Below are positions 34,223 to 43,207 of a stretch of 64,000 nucleotides of DNA, piece by piece. Positions within the stretch are counted from its first letter, which is position 1; each line of letters begins with the position of its first letter. The notes beneath the pieces are model-generated. The model ran no database searches and was not told the DNA's origin. It saw only the letters and a program-made list of their open reading frames with translations. The position numbers and the translations under genes are program-made. Source of the stretch: Qipengyuania flava (GTDB lineage: Bacteria > Pseudomonadota > Alphaproteobacteria > Sphingomonadales > Sphingomonadaceae); contig NZ_CP080410.1 in assembly GCF_019448255.1 (NCBI RefSeq), forward strand, positions 2,108,001 through 2,172,000, given 5' to 3'.

Positions 34223-34588
34223 ATGTCTTTTGTCCATCGCCGTTGGAAAGGACGATGGATTGTCGGTGTTTCGATCCTGCACGTCATTGTCGGCCTCGGT
34301 TTCGCGATCGAAACGCTGGCGGGTATGGCAGGGCGCGGCTGGTTCGGCAGTCTTGAAGGCGTTCGCGACGCCTTCACTGTCTGGTTTCTCGCAATGTCTC
34401 CTGCGCTGTTTGCGATAGGCATCCTGACCGACCGGATCGAGGCGGACGGCGCGCCTGTGCCTCTTGCCGCCTCGCTGGCGCTGCTCGCGATGCTGGTCTT
34501 TATTCTCTCTCTCCAACCGGCCAATGGCGGGTGGCTGATCCTGCCTGCCGCATTGGCGATGCTGCTTTCGCGGAAAGCGACCGCGTGA
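34223..34588 (+). CDS. DUF6463 family membrane protein
   Basis: Membrane protein of 121 residues with four hydrophobic helices. RWKGRWIVGVSILHVIVG at the N-terminus and the Trp/Phe-rich AFTVWFLAMSPALFAIG segment resemble DUF6463 proteins, whose function is unknown. It begins two bases after the hemA stop, so it is probably co-transcribed with hemA. Confidence 0.72.
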   Translation: MSFVHRRWKGRWIVGVSILHVIVGLGFAIETLAGMAGRGWFGSLEGVRDAFTVWFLAMSPALFAIGILTDRIEADGAPVPLAASLALLAMLVFILSLQPANGGWLILPAALAMLLSRKATA

Positions 34589-34659
34589 CGGCGGGATAGA
34601 AATTCCGCGCAAAGCGGGACATACAGACGTGCATTGGGTCGCCTTGGGAGAGAAGGCCA

Positions 34660-36282
34660 ATGTACACCGTCGAGCTGACAGAGAGCTATTTTCCGGCCCA
34701 GACCGACATGGACGTGCGCGAAAGCACGGTCGGATCGATCCTGCGCGAAGCGGCGCAGACATGGCCGGACAATACGGCCCTGGTGGAGTCTGACGAAGCG
34801 GGCGAGACCGGCCGCAGCTGGACCTACACCGAATTGCTGGCCGATGCGGACGCGCTCGCCGATGCGCTGCTCACGCGGTTTCGCCCCGGCGAACGGATTG
34901 TCGTGTGGGCGCACAACATCCCCGAATGGATCCTGTGCGAATACGCCTTCGGGATCGCGGGCCTCGTGCTCGTCACTGCCAACCCCGGTTACCAGCCGCG
35001 CGAGCTCGCTTATGTGATCGGCCAATCGAACGCGGTCGGACTGTTCGTGGTCGAAAGCTTTCGCGGCAATCCGGTGGCGCGCATCGCCCGCGAAGTGGCT
35101 GCCGATATCCCGAGCGTGCGCGAGGTCACCGACCTGCAGAACCACGACCAGCTCTTCGCCCGCGGCGACATCGTGCAGGACCGGCCCGATGTCTCTCCAT
35201 CCGATATCGCGCAGATCCAGTACACCTCGGGCAGCACCGGCTTTCCCAAGGGCGTGCTGCTGCACCACCGCGGCCTGACCAACAATTCGCGCCACTACAC
35301 CCGTTTCCAGGGCATGCCCGAAACCCCGACCAGCCTGCTGATCGCGCCGCTGTTCCACACGGCGGGCTGCGCGATGATGGTGCTGGGACAGGGCCAGGCG
35401 GGCGGCACGATCATCGCTCCGCCGCTGTTCGATCCGGCGCTCGCGAACCTGCTGATCGAAAAGCACGACATTGCCGTTGCCGGCGGCGTACCGACCATGA
35501 TGATGATGATGATCGAGGCCGCCTCCGCAGAGCCGCGCGATTTCTCGTCCGTCACCCATATCACCGCGGGCGGTTCGATGGTCGCGCCTGAACTGATCAA
35601 GCGGATCGAGGAAACCTTCGGCTGCAGCTTTGCGACCGTCTACGGCCTCACCGAAACCTGCCCGCTGATCACCTCCGTCCGGCCCGAGGACAGCCTGGAG
35701 GACAAGGCCTACACCGTCGGCCAGCCGGTGCCGCAATGCGCGGTGTCGATCCGCAGCATCGACGACAACGCGGTCGTGCCCGTCGGCACGGTCGGCGAGA
35801 TCTGCGCACGCGGCTACAATGTGATGGAAGGCTATAACGACAACCCCGAAGCCACCGCCGCCACGATCGATGCCGATGGCTGGCTGCACACGGGCGACCT
35901 CGGCACGATGGACGCGCGCGGCTATGTGAAGATCACCGGCCGGGTGAAGGAGATGATCATTCGCGGCGGGGAGAACCTCTTCCCGGTCGAGATCGAGAAC
36001 GTCCTCCTCGAACACTCCGATGTCGCGCAGGTCGCGGTGGTCGGCCTGCCGGACGAGAAATGGGGCGAAATCGTCGCCGCCTTCGTGCGCGTGGCCGATG
36101 GCGCCGAATTCGATCCCGCAGCGCTCAAGGCGCATTGCCGCAGCATCCTTGCCGCGCAGAAGACGCCCAGCGTGTGGGTCGCGGTCAAGGACTACCCGAT
36201 GACCGGTTCGGGCAAGGTGCAAAAATTCCAGTTGCGCGACGCCTATCTCGCGGGCGACTATGGCGAGGAGGGAGCAGCTTAG
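34660..36282 (+). CDS. AMP-binding acyl-CoA ligase
   Basis: Adenylate-forming enzyme of 540 residues that would activate a carboxylic acid with ATP and join it to CoA. Motif A3 is YTSGSTGFPKG near residue 187, A5 is VYGLTETCP, A7 is TGDLGTMD, A8 is GRVKEMIIRGGENLFP, and the A10 Lys is in GSGKVQKF. It looks like the medium- to long-chain fatty-acyl or aryl ligase group; the acid is unknown. A TauD-type dioxygenase gene follows after 14 bases with its own ribosome site, suggesting a two-step pathway. Confidence 0.85.
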   Translation: MYTVELTESYFPAQTDMDVRESTVGSILREAAQTWPDNTALVESDEAGETGRSWTYTELLADADALADALLTRFRPGERIVVWAHNIPEWILCEYAFGIAGLVLVTANPGYQPRELAYVIGQSNAVGLFVVESFRGNPVARIAREVAADIPSVREVTDLQNHDQLFARGDIVQDRPDVSPSDIAQIQYTSGSTGFPKGVLLHHRGLTNNSRHYTRFQGMPETPTSLLIAPLFHTAGCAMMVLGQGQAGGTIIAPPLFDPALANLLIEKHDIAVAGGVPTMMMMMIEAASAEPRDFSSVTHITAGGSMVAPELIKRIEETFGCSFATVYGLTETCPLITSVRPEDSLEDKAYTVGQPVPQCAVSIRSIDDNAVVPVGTVGEICARGYNVMEGYNDNPEATAATIDADGWLHTGDLGTMDARGYVKITGRVKEMIIRGGENLFPVEIENVLLEHSDVAQVAVVGLPDEKWGEIVAAFVRVADGAEFDPAALKAHCRSILAAQKTPSVWVAVKDYPMTGSGKVQKFQLRDAYLAGDYGEEGAA

Positions 36283-36296
36283 GGGAGGAGAGAGGC

Positions 36297-37154
36297 ATGG
36301 CCACGGTTCTCGACAAGGACACGCTGGATACGGGCGCGCTCGACGTCCGGCCGATGACGCCGGCGATCGGCGCGGAAATTTACGGCATCGACCTGGGGGC
36401 GAACGATATCGCCAGCCGTATCCCGGAAATCCGGGCTGCCCTGCTCAAGCACGGGGTGATCTTCTTCCGCGACCAGGACATCACCAGCGAACAGCACATC
36501 GCCTTTGCCCGGCACTTCGGCGAGCTGGAAATCCATCCGGCCACGCCCAAGGACCAGCCCAATCCCGAAGTCCTGCGCATCGCGCACGGCCCCAAGAGCC
36601 GCGGGCAGGAGAACAACTGGCATTCGGATGTGACCTGGCGGGAAGAACCCTCGCTCGGCTCGATCCTGTTGGCGCGTGAAGTGCCCGAATGCGGGGGCGA
36701 CACGCTGTTTGCCAACATGCACCTCGCCTACGAACGCCTGTCGGACCAGATGAAGCGGTTCTGCGAAGGGCTGACGGCGGTCCACGATATCGCCCGCGTC
36801 TTCGCCAAGCGGCTCGGCAAATCGCCTGAAGAGCTGCACGAGCAATACCCGCCGATGCGCCATCCGGTGATCCGCACCCACCCCGAAACGGGCGAACGGG
36901 CGATCTATGTGAACACCGGCTTCACCAGCCATATCGAGGGCCTGTCGAAAGACGAGAGCGCCTGGCTGCTTGACCATCTCTACAAGACCGCCTGGGACGT
37001 GGAGATCCAGTGCCGCTTCCGCTGGCAGGCGGGCTCCATCGCCTTCTGGGACAACCGCGTGTGCCAGCACCTTGCCGTGTCGGACTATTTCCCGGCGCGC
37101 CGGGTGATGGAACGGGTCACGATTGCCGGCGACAAGCCCTATTTCACGCCCTGA
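36297..37154 (+). CDS. TauD/TfdA family 2-oxoglutarate-dependent dioxygenase
   Basis: Non-haem iron enzyme of 285 residues. The iron-binding triad is His109 and Asp111 in NNWHSDVTW and His258 in RVCQHLAVSDY, with Arg269 in ARRVMERV likely holding 2-oxoglutarate. HGVIFFRDQ is the usual N-terminal block. It could hydroxylate taurine, an aryloxy acid or an unusual lipid or amino acid. It is translated just after the acyl-CoA ligase at 34660 from a GGGGAGGAGAGAGG site. The substrate is not indicated by other genes. Confidence 0.85.
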   Translation: MATVLDKDTLDTGALDVRPMTPAIGAEIYGIDLGANDIASRIPEIRAALLKHGVIFFRDQDITSEQHIAFARHFGELEIHPATPKDQPNPEVLRIAHGPKSRGQENNWHSDVTWREEPSLGSILLAREVPECGGDTLFANMHLAYERLSDQMKRFCEGLTAVHDIARVFAKRLGKSPEELHEQYPPMRHPVIRTHPETGERAIYVNTGFTSHIEGLSKDESAWLLDHLYKTAWDVEIQCRFRWQAGSIAFWDNRVCQHLAVSDYFPARRVMERVTIAGDKPYFTP

Positions 37155-37192
37155 GGCTTTAAGCCGGCCCGATCCTCGCTAGATAGCGCTGG

Positions 37193-38377
37193 ATGGACGA
37201 GACTTCGCATCCCGCACCCGCTGCGCCGGACCGCACGCCGCTGGCGGCCTTTGCGGCGCTCGTCCTGCTGCCGATTCTCCTGCTAGCGGCGCTCGGCGGG
37301 TTCGGCACTCCGCACGTGGAGGAGTCGCGAGAGGACGCCCCTGCCCCGCTGCCCGAAGTGCCCGACCTCCCCGCAGCCGCAGACGACACCGTGGTGCTAT
37401 CCGAACTCGCTGCGGGCGACGCGCAGGCGCGCAACGCCGCAGTCGGTTTTGCGAGCGTCGGACCCGGCACTGCGCGGCCCTTCGCTTTTCGCGGGTCCTC
37501 CGACGACCGCGCCCGCGCGCGCGACTGCCTGGCGCTTGCCGGCATGGCCGAGGCAGGCGGCGGCGAGGCGGACCAGCGCGCGGTGATGCAGGTGATCCTC
37601 AACCGCGTGCGCCACCCCGCCTTTGCCGACACCGTGTGCGGCGTGGTCTTCGAAGGATCGCAGCGCCCGACCGGCTGCCAGTTCAGCTTCACCTGCGACG
37701 GGTCGCTCGCCCGGCGCTATTCCGACGCCGCCTGGCGCACGGCGCGCGCCCGGGCCGATGCGATGCTGGACGGCGCCACCGAGGCAAGCGTCGGCAATGC
37801 AACCCACTTCCACGCCGACTATGTCTATCCCTGGTGGAGCGACGAGCTCGACAAGGTGGCCAAGGTCGGCCCGCACATCTTCTTCCGCTGGCGCGGCTTC
37901 TGGGGCAGCCGCAATGCCTTGTCGGCGCGCTATGGCGGGGGTGAGCCCGATCCGCTGCGCCTGCGCCAAAGCGCGCTTGCCACGGCGGCCACTTCGCCCC
38001 TGCCCACGCTGCTTCAGAGCGGAGAGAGCGTGCGCAGCATCACCACGCCGAAGCCTTCCGCGCCGCCCGCGGGGACCGCCCCGGTGCGCAGCTCACCCGG
38101 TGCTGGCGTCCATTTCGTGCTGGTCTCGCCCGGCGATTCCCCCGCAGCGCTCGTCGAACAGGCGCGCAGCCTGTGCGCAGGCGGGGGCTATTGCCGGGTA
38201 CAGGGCTGGAGCGCGCAGGGCGATATTCCATCATCCCTGCCCCTTAGCTCCGAAGCCCGCCGCACGCTGCGTTTCAGCTTCGCGACCGAAGGCACCGGAG
38301 CGCCCGAAGCGGTATTTCTCGACTGCCGGGTCTTTCCCGCCCCCTCGGTCGGCACCTGTTTGCCCCCAAGGCCGTAG
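37193..38377 (+). CDS. SleB-type cell wall hydrolase (Hydrolase_2 family)
   Basis: Membrane-anchored protein of 394 residues. One membrane helix lies at about 18-37, followed by a Pro/Glu-rich linker. The catalytic domain (about 105-255) resembles SleB/CwlJ lytic enzymes, with MAEAGGGEADQRAVMQVILN, HPAFADTVCGVVF and the Cys-containing CQFSFTCDG, then GNATHFHADYVYPWW. About 130 C-terminal residues after the domain are Pro/Ser-rich and then unassigned. It probably trims peptidoglycan in the periplasm; sporulation is not implied. No partner gene is obvious. Confidence 0.82.
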   Translation: MDETSHPAPAAPDRTPLAAFAALVLLPILLLAALGGFGTPHVEESREDAPAPLPEVPDLPAAADDTVVLSELAAGDAQARNAAVGFASVGPGTARPFAFRGSSDDRARARDCLALAGMAEAGGGEADQRAVMQVILNRVRHPAFADTVCGVVFEGSQRPTGCQFSFTCDGSLARRYSDAAWRTARARADAMLDGATEASVGNATHFHADYVYPWWSDELDKVAKVGPHIFFRWRGFWGSRNALSARYGGGEPDPLRLRQSALATAATSPLPTLLQSGESVRSITTPKPSAPPAGTAPVRSSPGAGVHFVLVSPGDSPAALVEQARSLCAGGGYCRVQGWSAQGDIPSSLPLSSEARRTLRFSFATEGTGAPEAVFLDCRVFPAPSVGTCLPPRP

Positions 38378-38440
38378 CGGACTTTGCCCCCGCGCCAAGG
38401 CGCGCTACTCCTCGCGCAAACAGTTTGCAGGAGAGTGGGA

Positions 38441-39136
38441 ATGAGCGGCAATCCGGATATGACCTATGACGAGGTGGTGATGGGCCGCCGTTCGATCCGG
38501 GGCTATCTCGACAAGCCGGTTCCGCAAAAGCTGATCGAGGAAATCCTCGAGATGGCGATGCGCTCGCCGTCCTCGATGAACACGCAGCCCTATCACTTCC
38601 ACGTGATCACCGGCGAACCGCTCGACCGCATCCGCAAGGGCAACACCGAGCGCATCCTTGCCGGCGAGCCCGACAGCCGCGAGTTTCGCAAGGGCGGCCC
38701 CTTCCAGGGCGTCCACCGCGACCGGCAGGTCGGCTGCGCGATCCAGCTGTTCGAAGCGATGGGCATCGAACGCGACGACAAGGAAAAGCGGCAGGACTGG
38801 GTGCTGCGCGGCTTTCGCCAGTTCGACGCGCCGGTCTGCGTGATCATCACCTACGACAAGGAACTCTCCGACGCCGACGATACGGTGTTCGACTGCGGCG
38901 CGGTCACCACCGCGCTGGTCAACGCGGCGTGGAGCCGGGGCCTTGGCTGCGTGATCAATTCGCAAGGCATCATGCAATCGCCCGTCGTGCGCGAGCACGC
39001 CAGCATCCCCGATGACCAGGTGATCATGAAGGCTGTCGCAATGGGCTGGCCGGACGACAGCTTCCCAGCCAATCCGGTCAAGATCACTCGCCGCGAAGTG
39101 AGCGAAGCGGCGCGTTTCGTGGGATTCGGCGACTAG
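38441..39136 (+). CDS. Nitroreductase family protein
   Basis: FMN-dependent oxidoreductase of 231 residues. The N-terminal FMN-phosphate segment is GRRSIRGYLDKPVP, and MRSPSSMNTQPYHFHVITG is the conserved block near residue 45. Near the end, GLGCVINSQGIMQSP and AMGWPDDSFPANPVK are also family features. It would reduce nitro compounds, quinones or enoates with NAD(P)H. The ATG at 38441 follows AGGAG at 38428; an earlier in-frame ATG lies inside the end of the upstream gene. Confidence 0.87.
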   Translation: MSGNPDMTYDEVVMGRRSIRGYLDKPVPQKLIEEILEMAMRSPSSMNTQPYHFHVITGEPLDRIRKGNTERILAGEPDSREFRKGGPFQGVHRDRQVGCAIQLFEAMGIERDDKEKRQDWVLRGFRQFDAPVCVIITYDKELSDADDTVFDCGAVTTALVNAAWSRGLGCVINSQGIMQSPVVREHASIPDDQVIMKAVAMGWPDDSFPANPVKITRREVSEAARFVGFGD

Positions 39137-39350
39137 GCCGAGGCGCTTTTCGGGGCGCCTCTAAGGGCCCTCGCGGGCACGATTCAACGCGGCTGAGGCC
39201 CGAACCATCCCCCACCCGGGCGGGTGTTCGCATGCGTTCATCTGGCAGCAAGGCGCGCCCGCAAAGGCGTGGGCCCAGTCGCACACGGCATGGGGGTACC
39301 TCTTCCCATGGCGTTAAGAACACTTCTAAAGGGGGCTCTGACAGCTGGAT

Positions 39351-39398
39351 ACCATCGTTGGGGGATGGTGGGTCGCAACCCTGCAGGACTGCGCAGGG
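39351..39398 (+). promoter_or_regulatory. Structured leader upstream of the OmpA gene
   Basis: Two hairpins, ACCATC/GATGGT (39351-39369) and CCCTGC/GCAGGG (39379-39398), lie in the last 75 bases before the OmpA start. Such leaders often stabilise or regulate outer-membrane protein messages. The preceding 200 bases of the gap hold no feature I can name. Confidence 0.35.
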
Positions 39399-39425
39399 AT
39401 CCGGCGAATGCATGGAGCAAATACA

Positions 39426-40325
39426 ATGAAGAAACTGACCAAGAACTCGCCCGCGCTGGTCGCGCTGGGGCTGCTGGCCGCGCCCGTGGCCGGAGCCGCC
39501 GTCGCCCAGGCGCAGGAACTTCCGGCCGGTGGCTATGAAGCCCAGGCCAACGACATCACCGTCACCGGCACCATGCCGACCGACCTGTCCGAGCTTCCCG
39601 AAGGCCCGGAACTCGACGGCATCATCGCCGCGCGCAAGGGCAACAAGATCCAGGTCGTGCTGCCCGGCGGCGTGCGCCAGGTCGTGGCCATCAGCCCGGC
39701 GACCGAAATCCGCAGCAAGGGCGGCTTCCTCGGCATGAGCCGCGCCAGCCTGGGGCAGGATGACCTGCTCAACGGCCTGCCGGTCGAAGTGAAGACCGTG
39801 CAGTGGGCCGACCGCGGCCTGATCGCCACGCGCATCGCGCTCAAGTCGAAGGACCTCAAGACCGCGCAGATGATCCACCAGGGCACCGATGCCCGCTTCA
39901 CCGCCAACGAGGCGGCCACCGAAGCGCTGCGCGGCCGCGTCGCCAATATCGACGAGTACAATGTGAAGGGCGTGGCGAACGTCTATTTCGACACCGCCCG
40001 TTACAACCTGTCCTCCGAAGCGCGCTACGAGCTGTGCCGCGTGGCCGACCAGGCCCGCAACACCGACAACGCGCTGCTGCTGGTCGTCGGCTACACCGAC
40101 AGTGTGGGCGACTACGAATACAACCAGGAGCTGAGCGAGAAGCGCGCGGCCCGCGTGGTCAACTTCCTGCAGCAGGAATGCAGCTGGAAGCCCTACCGCA
40201 TGATGGTGCCCACCGGCATGGCCGAAGCGGACCCTGCGGCCGATAACTCGACCGAGGAAGGCAAGGCGCAGAATCGCCGCGTGGCGGTCAACATCCTCGT
40301 CAGCAAGAGCGTCGACGGGATGTAA
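39426..40325 (+). CDS. OmpA family protein with DUF5666-like domain
   Basis: Exported protein of 299 residues. The signal peptide ends near AVAQAQ at about residue 29. Residues about 55-150 look like a DUF5666-type OB-fold repeat (GPELDGIIAARKGNKIQVVL). The C-terminal 110 residues form an OmpA peptidoglycan-binding domain with NVYFDTARYNLSSEA, VGYTDSVGDYEYNQELSEKR and NRRVAVNILV, where Asp and Arg hold diaminopimelate. It has no eight-strand barrel, so it is a periplasmic anchor rather than a porin. A strong bidirectional terminator follows. Confidence 0.85.
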   Translation: MKKLTKNSPALVALGLLAAPVAGAAVAQAQELPAGGYEAQANDITVTGTMPTDLSELPEGPELDGIIAARKGNKIQVVLPGGVRQVVAISPATEIRSKGGFLGMSRASLGQDDLLNGLPVEVKTVQWADRGLIATRIALKSKDLKTAQMIHQGTDARFTANEAATEALRGRVANIDEYNVKGVANVYFDTARYNLSSEARYELCRVADQARNTDNALLLVVGYTDSVGDYEYNQELSEKRAARVVNFLQQECSWKPYRMMVPTGMAEADPAADNSTEEGKAQNRRVAVNILVSKSVDGM

Positions 40326-40354
40326 GGCTTCGCCTCGAAGTCACTCCTATCGAA

Positions 40355-40385
40355 GGGGGATCGGGGAGACCCGGTCCCCCTTTTT
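40355..40385. terminator. Rho-independent terminator (bidirectional)
   Basis: An 11-base stem (40355-40365 with 40370-40380, one G-U pair) and a GAGA tetraloop are followed by five T at 40381-40385. It ends the OmpA transcript and lies six bases from the convergent regulator stop. Confidence 0.85.
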
Positions 40386-40391
40386 CGTGGC

Positions 40392-41123
40392 CTAGCTGCC
40401 CGACGCGGGCGGCGCCTCGGCCACCACGCCCTCGCAATCGGCATCCTTCGCAGGGTCGTCGAGATAGGCCCGCAGGGCCGGGTCGATCGCGCTCGTGAAC
40501 TGCGAGGGGTCGCGCCTCAGTGAGCACACCGCGCCCAGCGCCGCCGGATTGGCCGTGACCATGCTCCAAGGCGCAAGGCCCACCACCAGCACCGACCGGC
40601 CGCGCACCTGCGCCGTCGCAATGGTGCCGAGCGAGGCATCGGCGTTGTCGAGACGCAGCGCGCCGTTTTCCGGGTCGAGCATGATCGGCGGCGGCCGGAC
40701 CGCCTGCCAGGCGATTGCCAGGAGCAGTACGAGCGCGGCCATGGCAGCAGCGCTCCATCCCGCCACCTTTCGCCAAGGCCTCTTGCGCGGCGCGGCATCG
40801 CCAACCGTGACCTCGTCCCGCGGCGCCACGAAGGCGTATCCCTTGCCGCGCACCGTGCGAATGTAGCGCGGATCGGTGGCATCATCGCCCAGCGCCCGGC
40901 GCACCATGGCGACACGCTGGGCAATGGTCTGGTCGGACACGAAGGGCTGCTGCCAGACGCTTTGCGCCAGCTGCTCGTTTGACACCGGTTCGGGCGCGTT
41001 GCGCGCCAGGCACAACAGCAGCTCGAAGCCGAGATCGGTCATGTCGACCGTTTCGCTGCGCCGGTGCACGCGGCGCGTTTGCGGATCGATCACGAGGTGC
41101 TGGAAGACAAGCGGTTCGGACAT
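40392..41123 (-). CDS. ToxR/CadC-like winged-helix membrane regulator
   Basis: Protein of 243 residues with an N-terminal OmpR-type winged helix (about 1-100: LVFQHLVIDPQTRRVHR, then AQRVAMVRRALGDDATDPRYIRTVRGKGYAFVAP cut by helices). A single membrane helix follows at about 119-141, and the last 100 residues lie in the periplasm. This is the one-component arrangement of CadC/ToxR sensors. The divergent gene encodes an exported serine hydrolase, with an exact 7-base direct repeat between them. The ATG at 41123 is used because an upstream start would add a disordered stretch. Confidence 0.85.
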   Translation of the reverse strand: MSEPLVFQHLVIDPQTRRVHRRSETVDMTDLGFELLLCLARNAPEPVSNEQLAQSVWQQPFVSDQTIAQRVAMVRRALGDDATDPRYIRTVRGKGYAFVAPRDEVTVGDAAPRKRPWRKVAGWSAAAMAALVLLLAIAWQAVRPPPIMLDPENGALRLDNADASLGTIATAQVRGRSVLVVGLAPWSMVTANPAALGAVCSLRRDPSQFTSAIDPALRAYLDDPAKDADCEGVVAEAPPASGS

Positions 41124-41165
41124 GGCGCTGCGCTGATGTGGCCGGGGGCGCGCAGCGTCAACGAT

Positions 41166-41182
41166 CTTCAAGAAACTTCAAG
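41166..41182. promoter_or_regulatory. Direct-repeat binding site for the winged-helix regulator
   Basis: CTTCAAG occurs twice, at 41166-41172 and 41176-41182, a period of 10 bases. OmpR-type winged helices bind head-to-tail repeats with a period near one DNA turn. The site lies between the divergent regulator (41123) and serine hydrolase (41242). Confidence 0.6.
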
Positions 41183-41241
41183 TGATCAAACCGGGCGAAG
41201 AGGCCAGTCCCGGACCGCATCAGTCACATGGAGTTTCGACA

Positions 41242-42354
41242 ATGTCCGGTCCCTTCGGAAAACCTCTCGCGTCCGCCCTCGCCCTCCTGCTCGCCTCGTC
41301 CCCGGCCCTGGCCGAGGGGCCGGCAAAGCCGCTGACCGCTACCGAGAAGGAGGCCGCCGTGCGCGAGAAGGCGCCCGTCTGGCTCGCCGAATTCGACGTG
41401 CCGAGCGTCGGCATTGCATACATCGAAGACGGCGAGATCGCCTGGGTGCGCCATTTCGGGTTCCAGCAATGGGGGTATCCGGCGAACGAGGAAACGCTCT
41501 ACAACGTCGCCTCGCTGACCAAGCCCGTCACCGCTGAGATCGTCATGCGGTATGTGGAGGCGGGCACGATCTCGCTCGACATGAAACTGGCCGACCACCA
41601 CGTTGAAGAGGACGTCGCAAACGACCCGCGCATCCACATGCTGACCCCGCGACTGGTCATGAACCACCGCACGGGTTTCACCAACTGGCGCTACCAGACG
41701 GATGACGTCCTCCAGTTCTCGCGCGATCCGGATACGGAGACCGAATATTCGGGCGAAGGCTACGAATGGATGATGAAGGCGGTCGAGAAAGCCACGGGCG
41801 AGGACTGGGTCGCGGCCTCCCGCGCGCTGGTGTTCGATCCCATCGGCATGAAGTTCACCAGCTACACCCGCACCAAGTATTTCGCCCACCGCACTGCCCT
41901 GCCTTACAAGGCGGGCGAGCCGGTGTTCGACCGCATCCATTCCGAACCGATCGCCTCCGATGACATGCGCACCACCGCGCGCGAATACGCGCGGTTCCTG
42001 CTCGATGTGTGGGAAGGCGATGCCGTGTCGCCCGGCCTTCGCCAGCAGCAGCGCACGATCAAGCACTATCTGACCTACAAACCGGCCTGCAAGGGCGAGG
42101 AGAAGGCCGCGTTCTGCCCGGTCAACGAAGGCTGGGGCCTCGGCTGGTTCATCTACCAATGGGACGATCGCACCGTCATCGAGCACAGTGGCGGCGATGT
42201 CGGCGAAGTGACCATCGCCTTCTACGATCCCGATGCGAAGCGCGGCGCGGTGATCCTCACCAACGGCGCCAATGGCAGCAAGGTCATCGACCGGCTGATC
42301 GGCGTGCTCGACGGCGAAGGCCATTTCGCGGACTACGTGATGTCGCCCTATTGA
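41242..42354 (+). CDS. Exported serine hydrolase, beta-lactamase class C fold
   Basis: Protein of 370 residues with a signal peptide ending at about residue 24 (LLLASSPALAE). The catalytic SxxK is Ser91-Leu-Thr-Lys94. The second motif appears as TEYSGEGYEWM and the third as EHSGGDVGE. Class C-fold esterases and peptidases share this pattern; the substrate is unknown. It is divergent from a ToxR-like regulator and is its likely target. An in-frame ATG 60 bases upstream would bury the signal peptide, so the ATG at 41242 is chosen. Confidence 0.82.
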   Translation: MSGPFGKPLASALALLLASSPALAEGPAKPLTATEKEAAVREKAPVWLAEFDVPSVGIAYIEDGEIAWVRHFGFQQWGYPANEETLYNVASLTKPVTAEIVMRYVEAGTISLDMKLADHHVEEDVANDPRIHMLTPRLVMNHRTGFTNWRYQTDDVLQFSRDPDTETEYSGEGYEWMMKAVEKATGEDWVAASRALVFDPIGMKFTSYTRTKYFAHRTALPYKAGEPVFDRIHSEPIASDDMRTTAREYARFLLDVWEGDAVSPGLRQQQRTIKHYLTYKPACKGEEKAAFCPVNEGWGLGWFIYQWDDRTVIEHSGGDVGEVTIAFYDPDAKRGAVILTNGANGSKVIDRLIGVLDGEGHFADYVMSPY

Positions 42355-42433
42355 GCGCTTGCCAAAAATCGCCGCGCCTGCGGGAAATTCGGGCACGAAC
42401 GCGCGTTGGTGCGCCAACAGGAGGAATTTCCCG

Positions 42434-43207
42434 ATGAGCGAGAAGCTGGTCCGTCTGGCGGACGATTTCTATTCGGTGCGCGGCGATTTTCGCATTGGCG
42501 GCGTGCTGAACCTTGGCACGCAGGCCGCGCTGGTGCGGCTGGCCGATGGGGACTTCGTCTTCCTCGACAGCTACACGCTGCCGAGCAAGGTGCGCTCCAG
42601 CATCGCGGGAATGACCGAGAACGGGCGCAAGGTGAAGGCGATCCTCAACCTGCACCCGTTCCACACGCTGCACTGCGAATGGATGCACAAGGCCTATCCC
42701 GAAGCCGCGCTTTACGGCACGGCGCGCCATATCGAGAAATTCCCCGACCTGCCCTGGCAGGAAACGAAGTGCGAAGACGCGGCGCTGGCCGAGGCCTTCG
42801 GACGCGATTTCGACTTCTCGGTGCCCGCCGGCGTCCCGCTCATTTGCGACGATGAAAGCGTGCACTTCTCCTCTGTGCTCGCCTTTCACCGCGCGAGCCG
42901 GACGATCCATGTCGACGACACCTTCGTCTATCTCGAAAAGGGCTTTCCGCTCTCGCTGCTCCCCATGACCGGAAGGCTCGGCTTTCACCCGACGCTGGAG
43001 AAGGCGTTGGAGAAGCGCGCCGGGGCGGCGGACGAATTTCGCGAATGGGCCATCGATCTCGGCACACAGTGGTCGGACGCGCGCCGCATCGCTGCTGCGC
43101 ACAACGCAGTGCTCGAACTGGAGGACGGCGAATTTCCCGATCTCGTGGGCGCGGCGCTCGGCCGGGTCAAACCCGTGCTCGACGCACACCGCGAGACCTA
43201 CGGCTAG
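42434..43207 (+). CDS. Metallo-beta-lactamase-fold-like protein
   Basis: Protein of 257 residues. The N-terminal beta-rich part (VLNLGTQAALVRLADGDFVFLDSY, read as two strands) and ILNLHPFHTLHCEWMH resemble a metallo-hydrolase fold, but the usual HxHxDH is reduced to HPFHTLH. HVDDTFVYLEK gives further Asp candidates. It may bind one metal or none. Function is not recognised; a similar domain arrangement occurs in DUF4336-type proteins. A GGAGGAA ribosome site precedes the ATG at 42434. It converges on the HCCA-isomerase gene with a four-base overlap. Confidence 0.65.
   Translation: MSEKLVRLADDFYSVRGDFRIGGVLNLGTQAALVRLADGDFVFLDSYTLPSKVRSSIAGMTENGRKVKAILNLHPFHTLHCEWMHKAYPEAALYGTARHIEKFPDLPWQETKCEDAALAEAFGRDFDFSVPAGVPLICDDESVHFSSVLAFHRASRTIHVDDTFVYLEKGFPLSLLPMTGRLGFHPTLEKALEKRAGAADEFREWAIDLGTQWSDARRIAAAHNAVLELEDGEFPDLVGAALGRVKPVLDAHRETYG

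Noticed and set aside
34117-36222. A 701-codon minus-strand frame
   Set aside because: It is antisense to the acyl-CoA ligase, whose motifs A3-A10 are intact on the plus strand.
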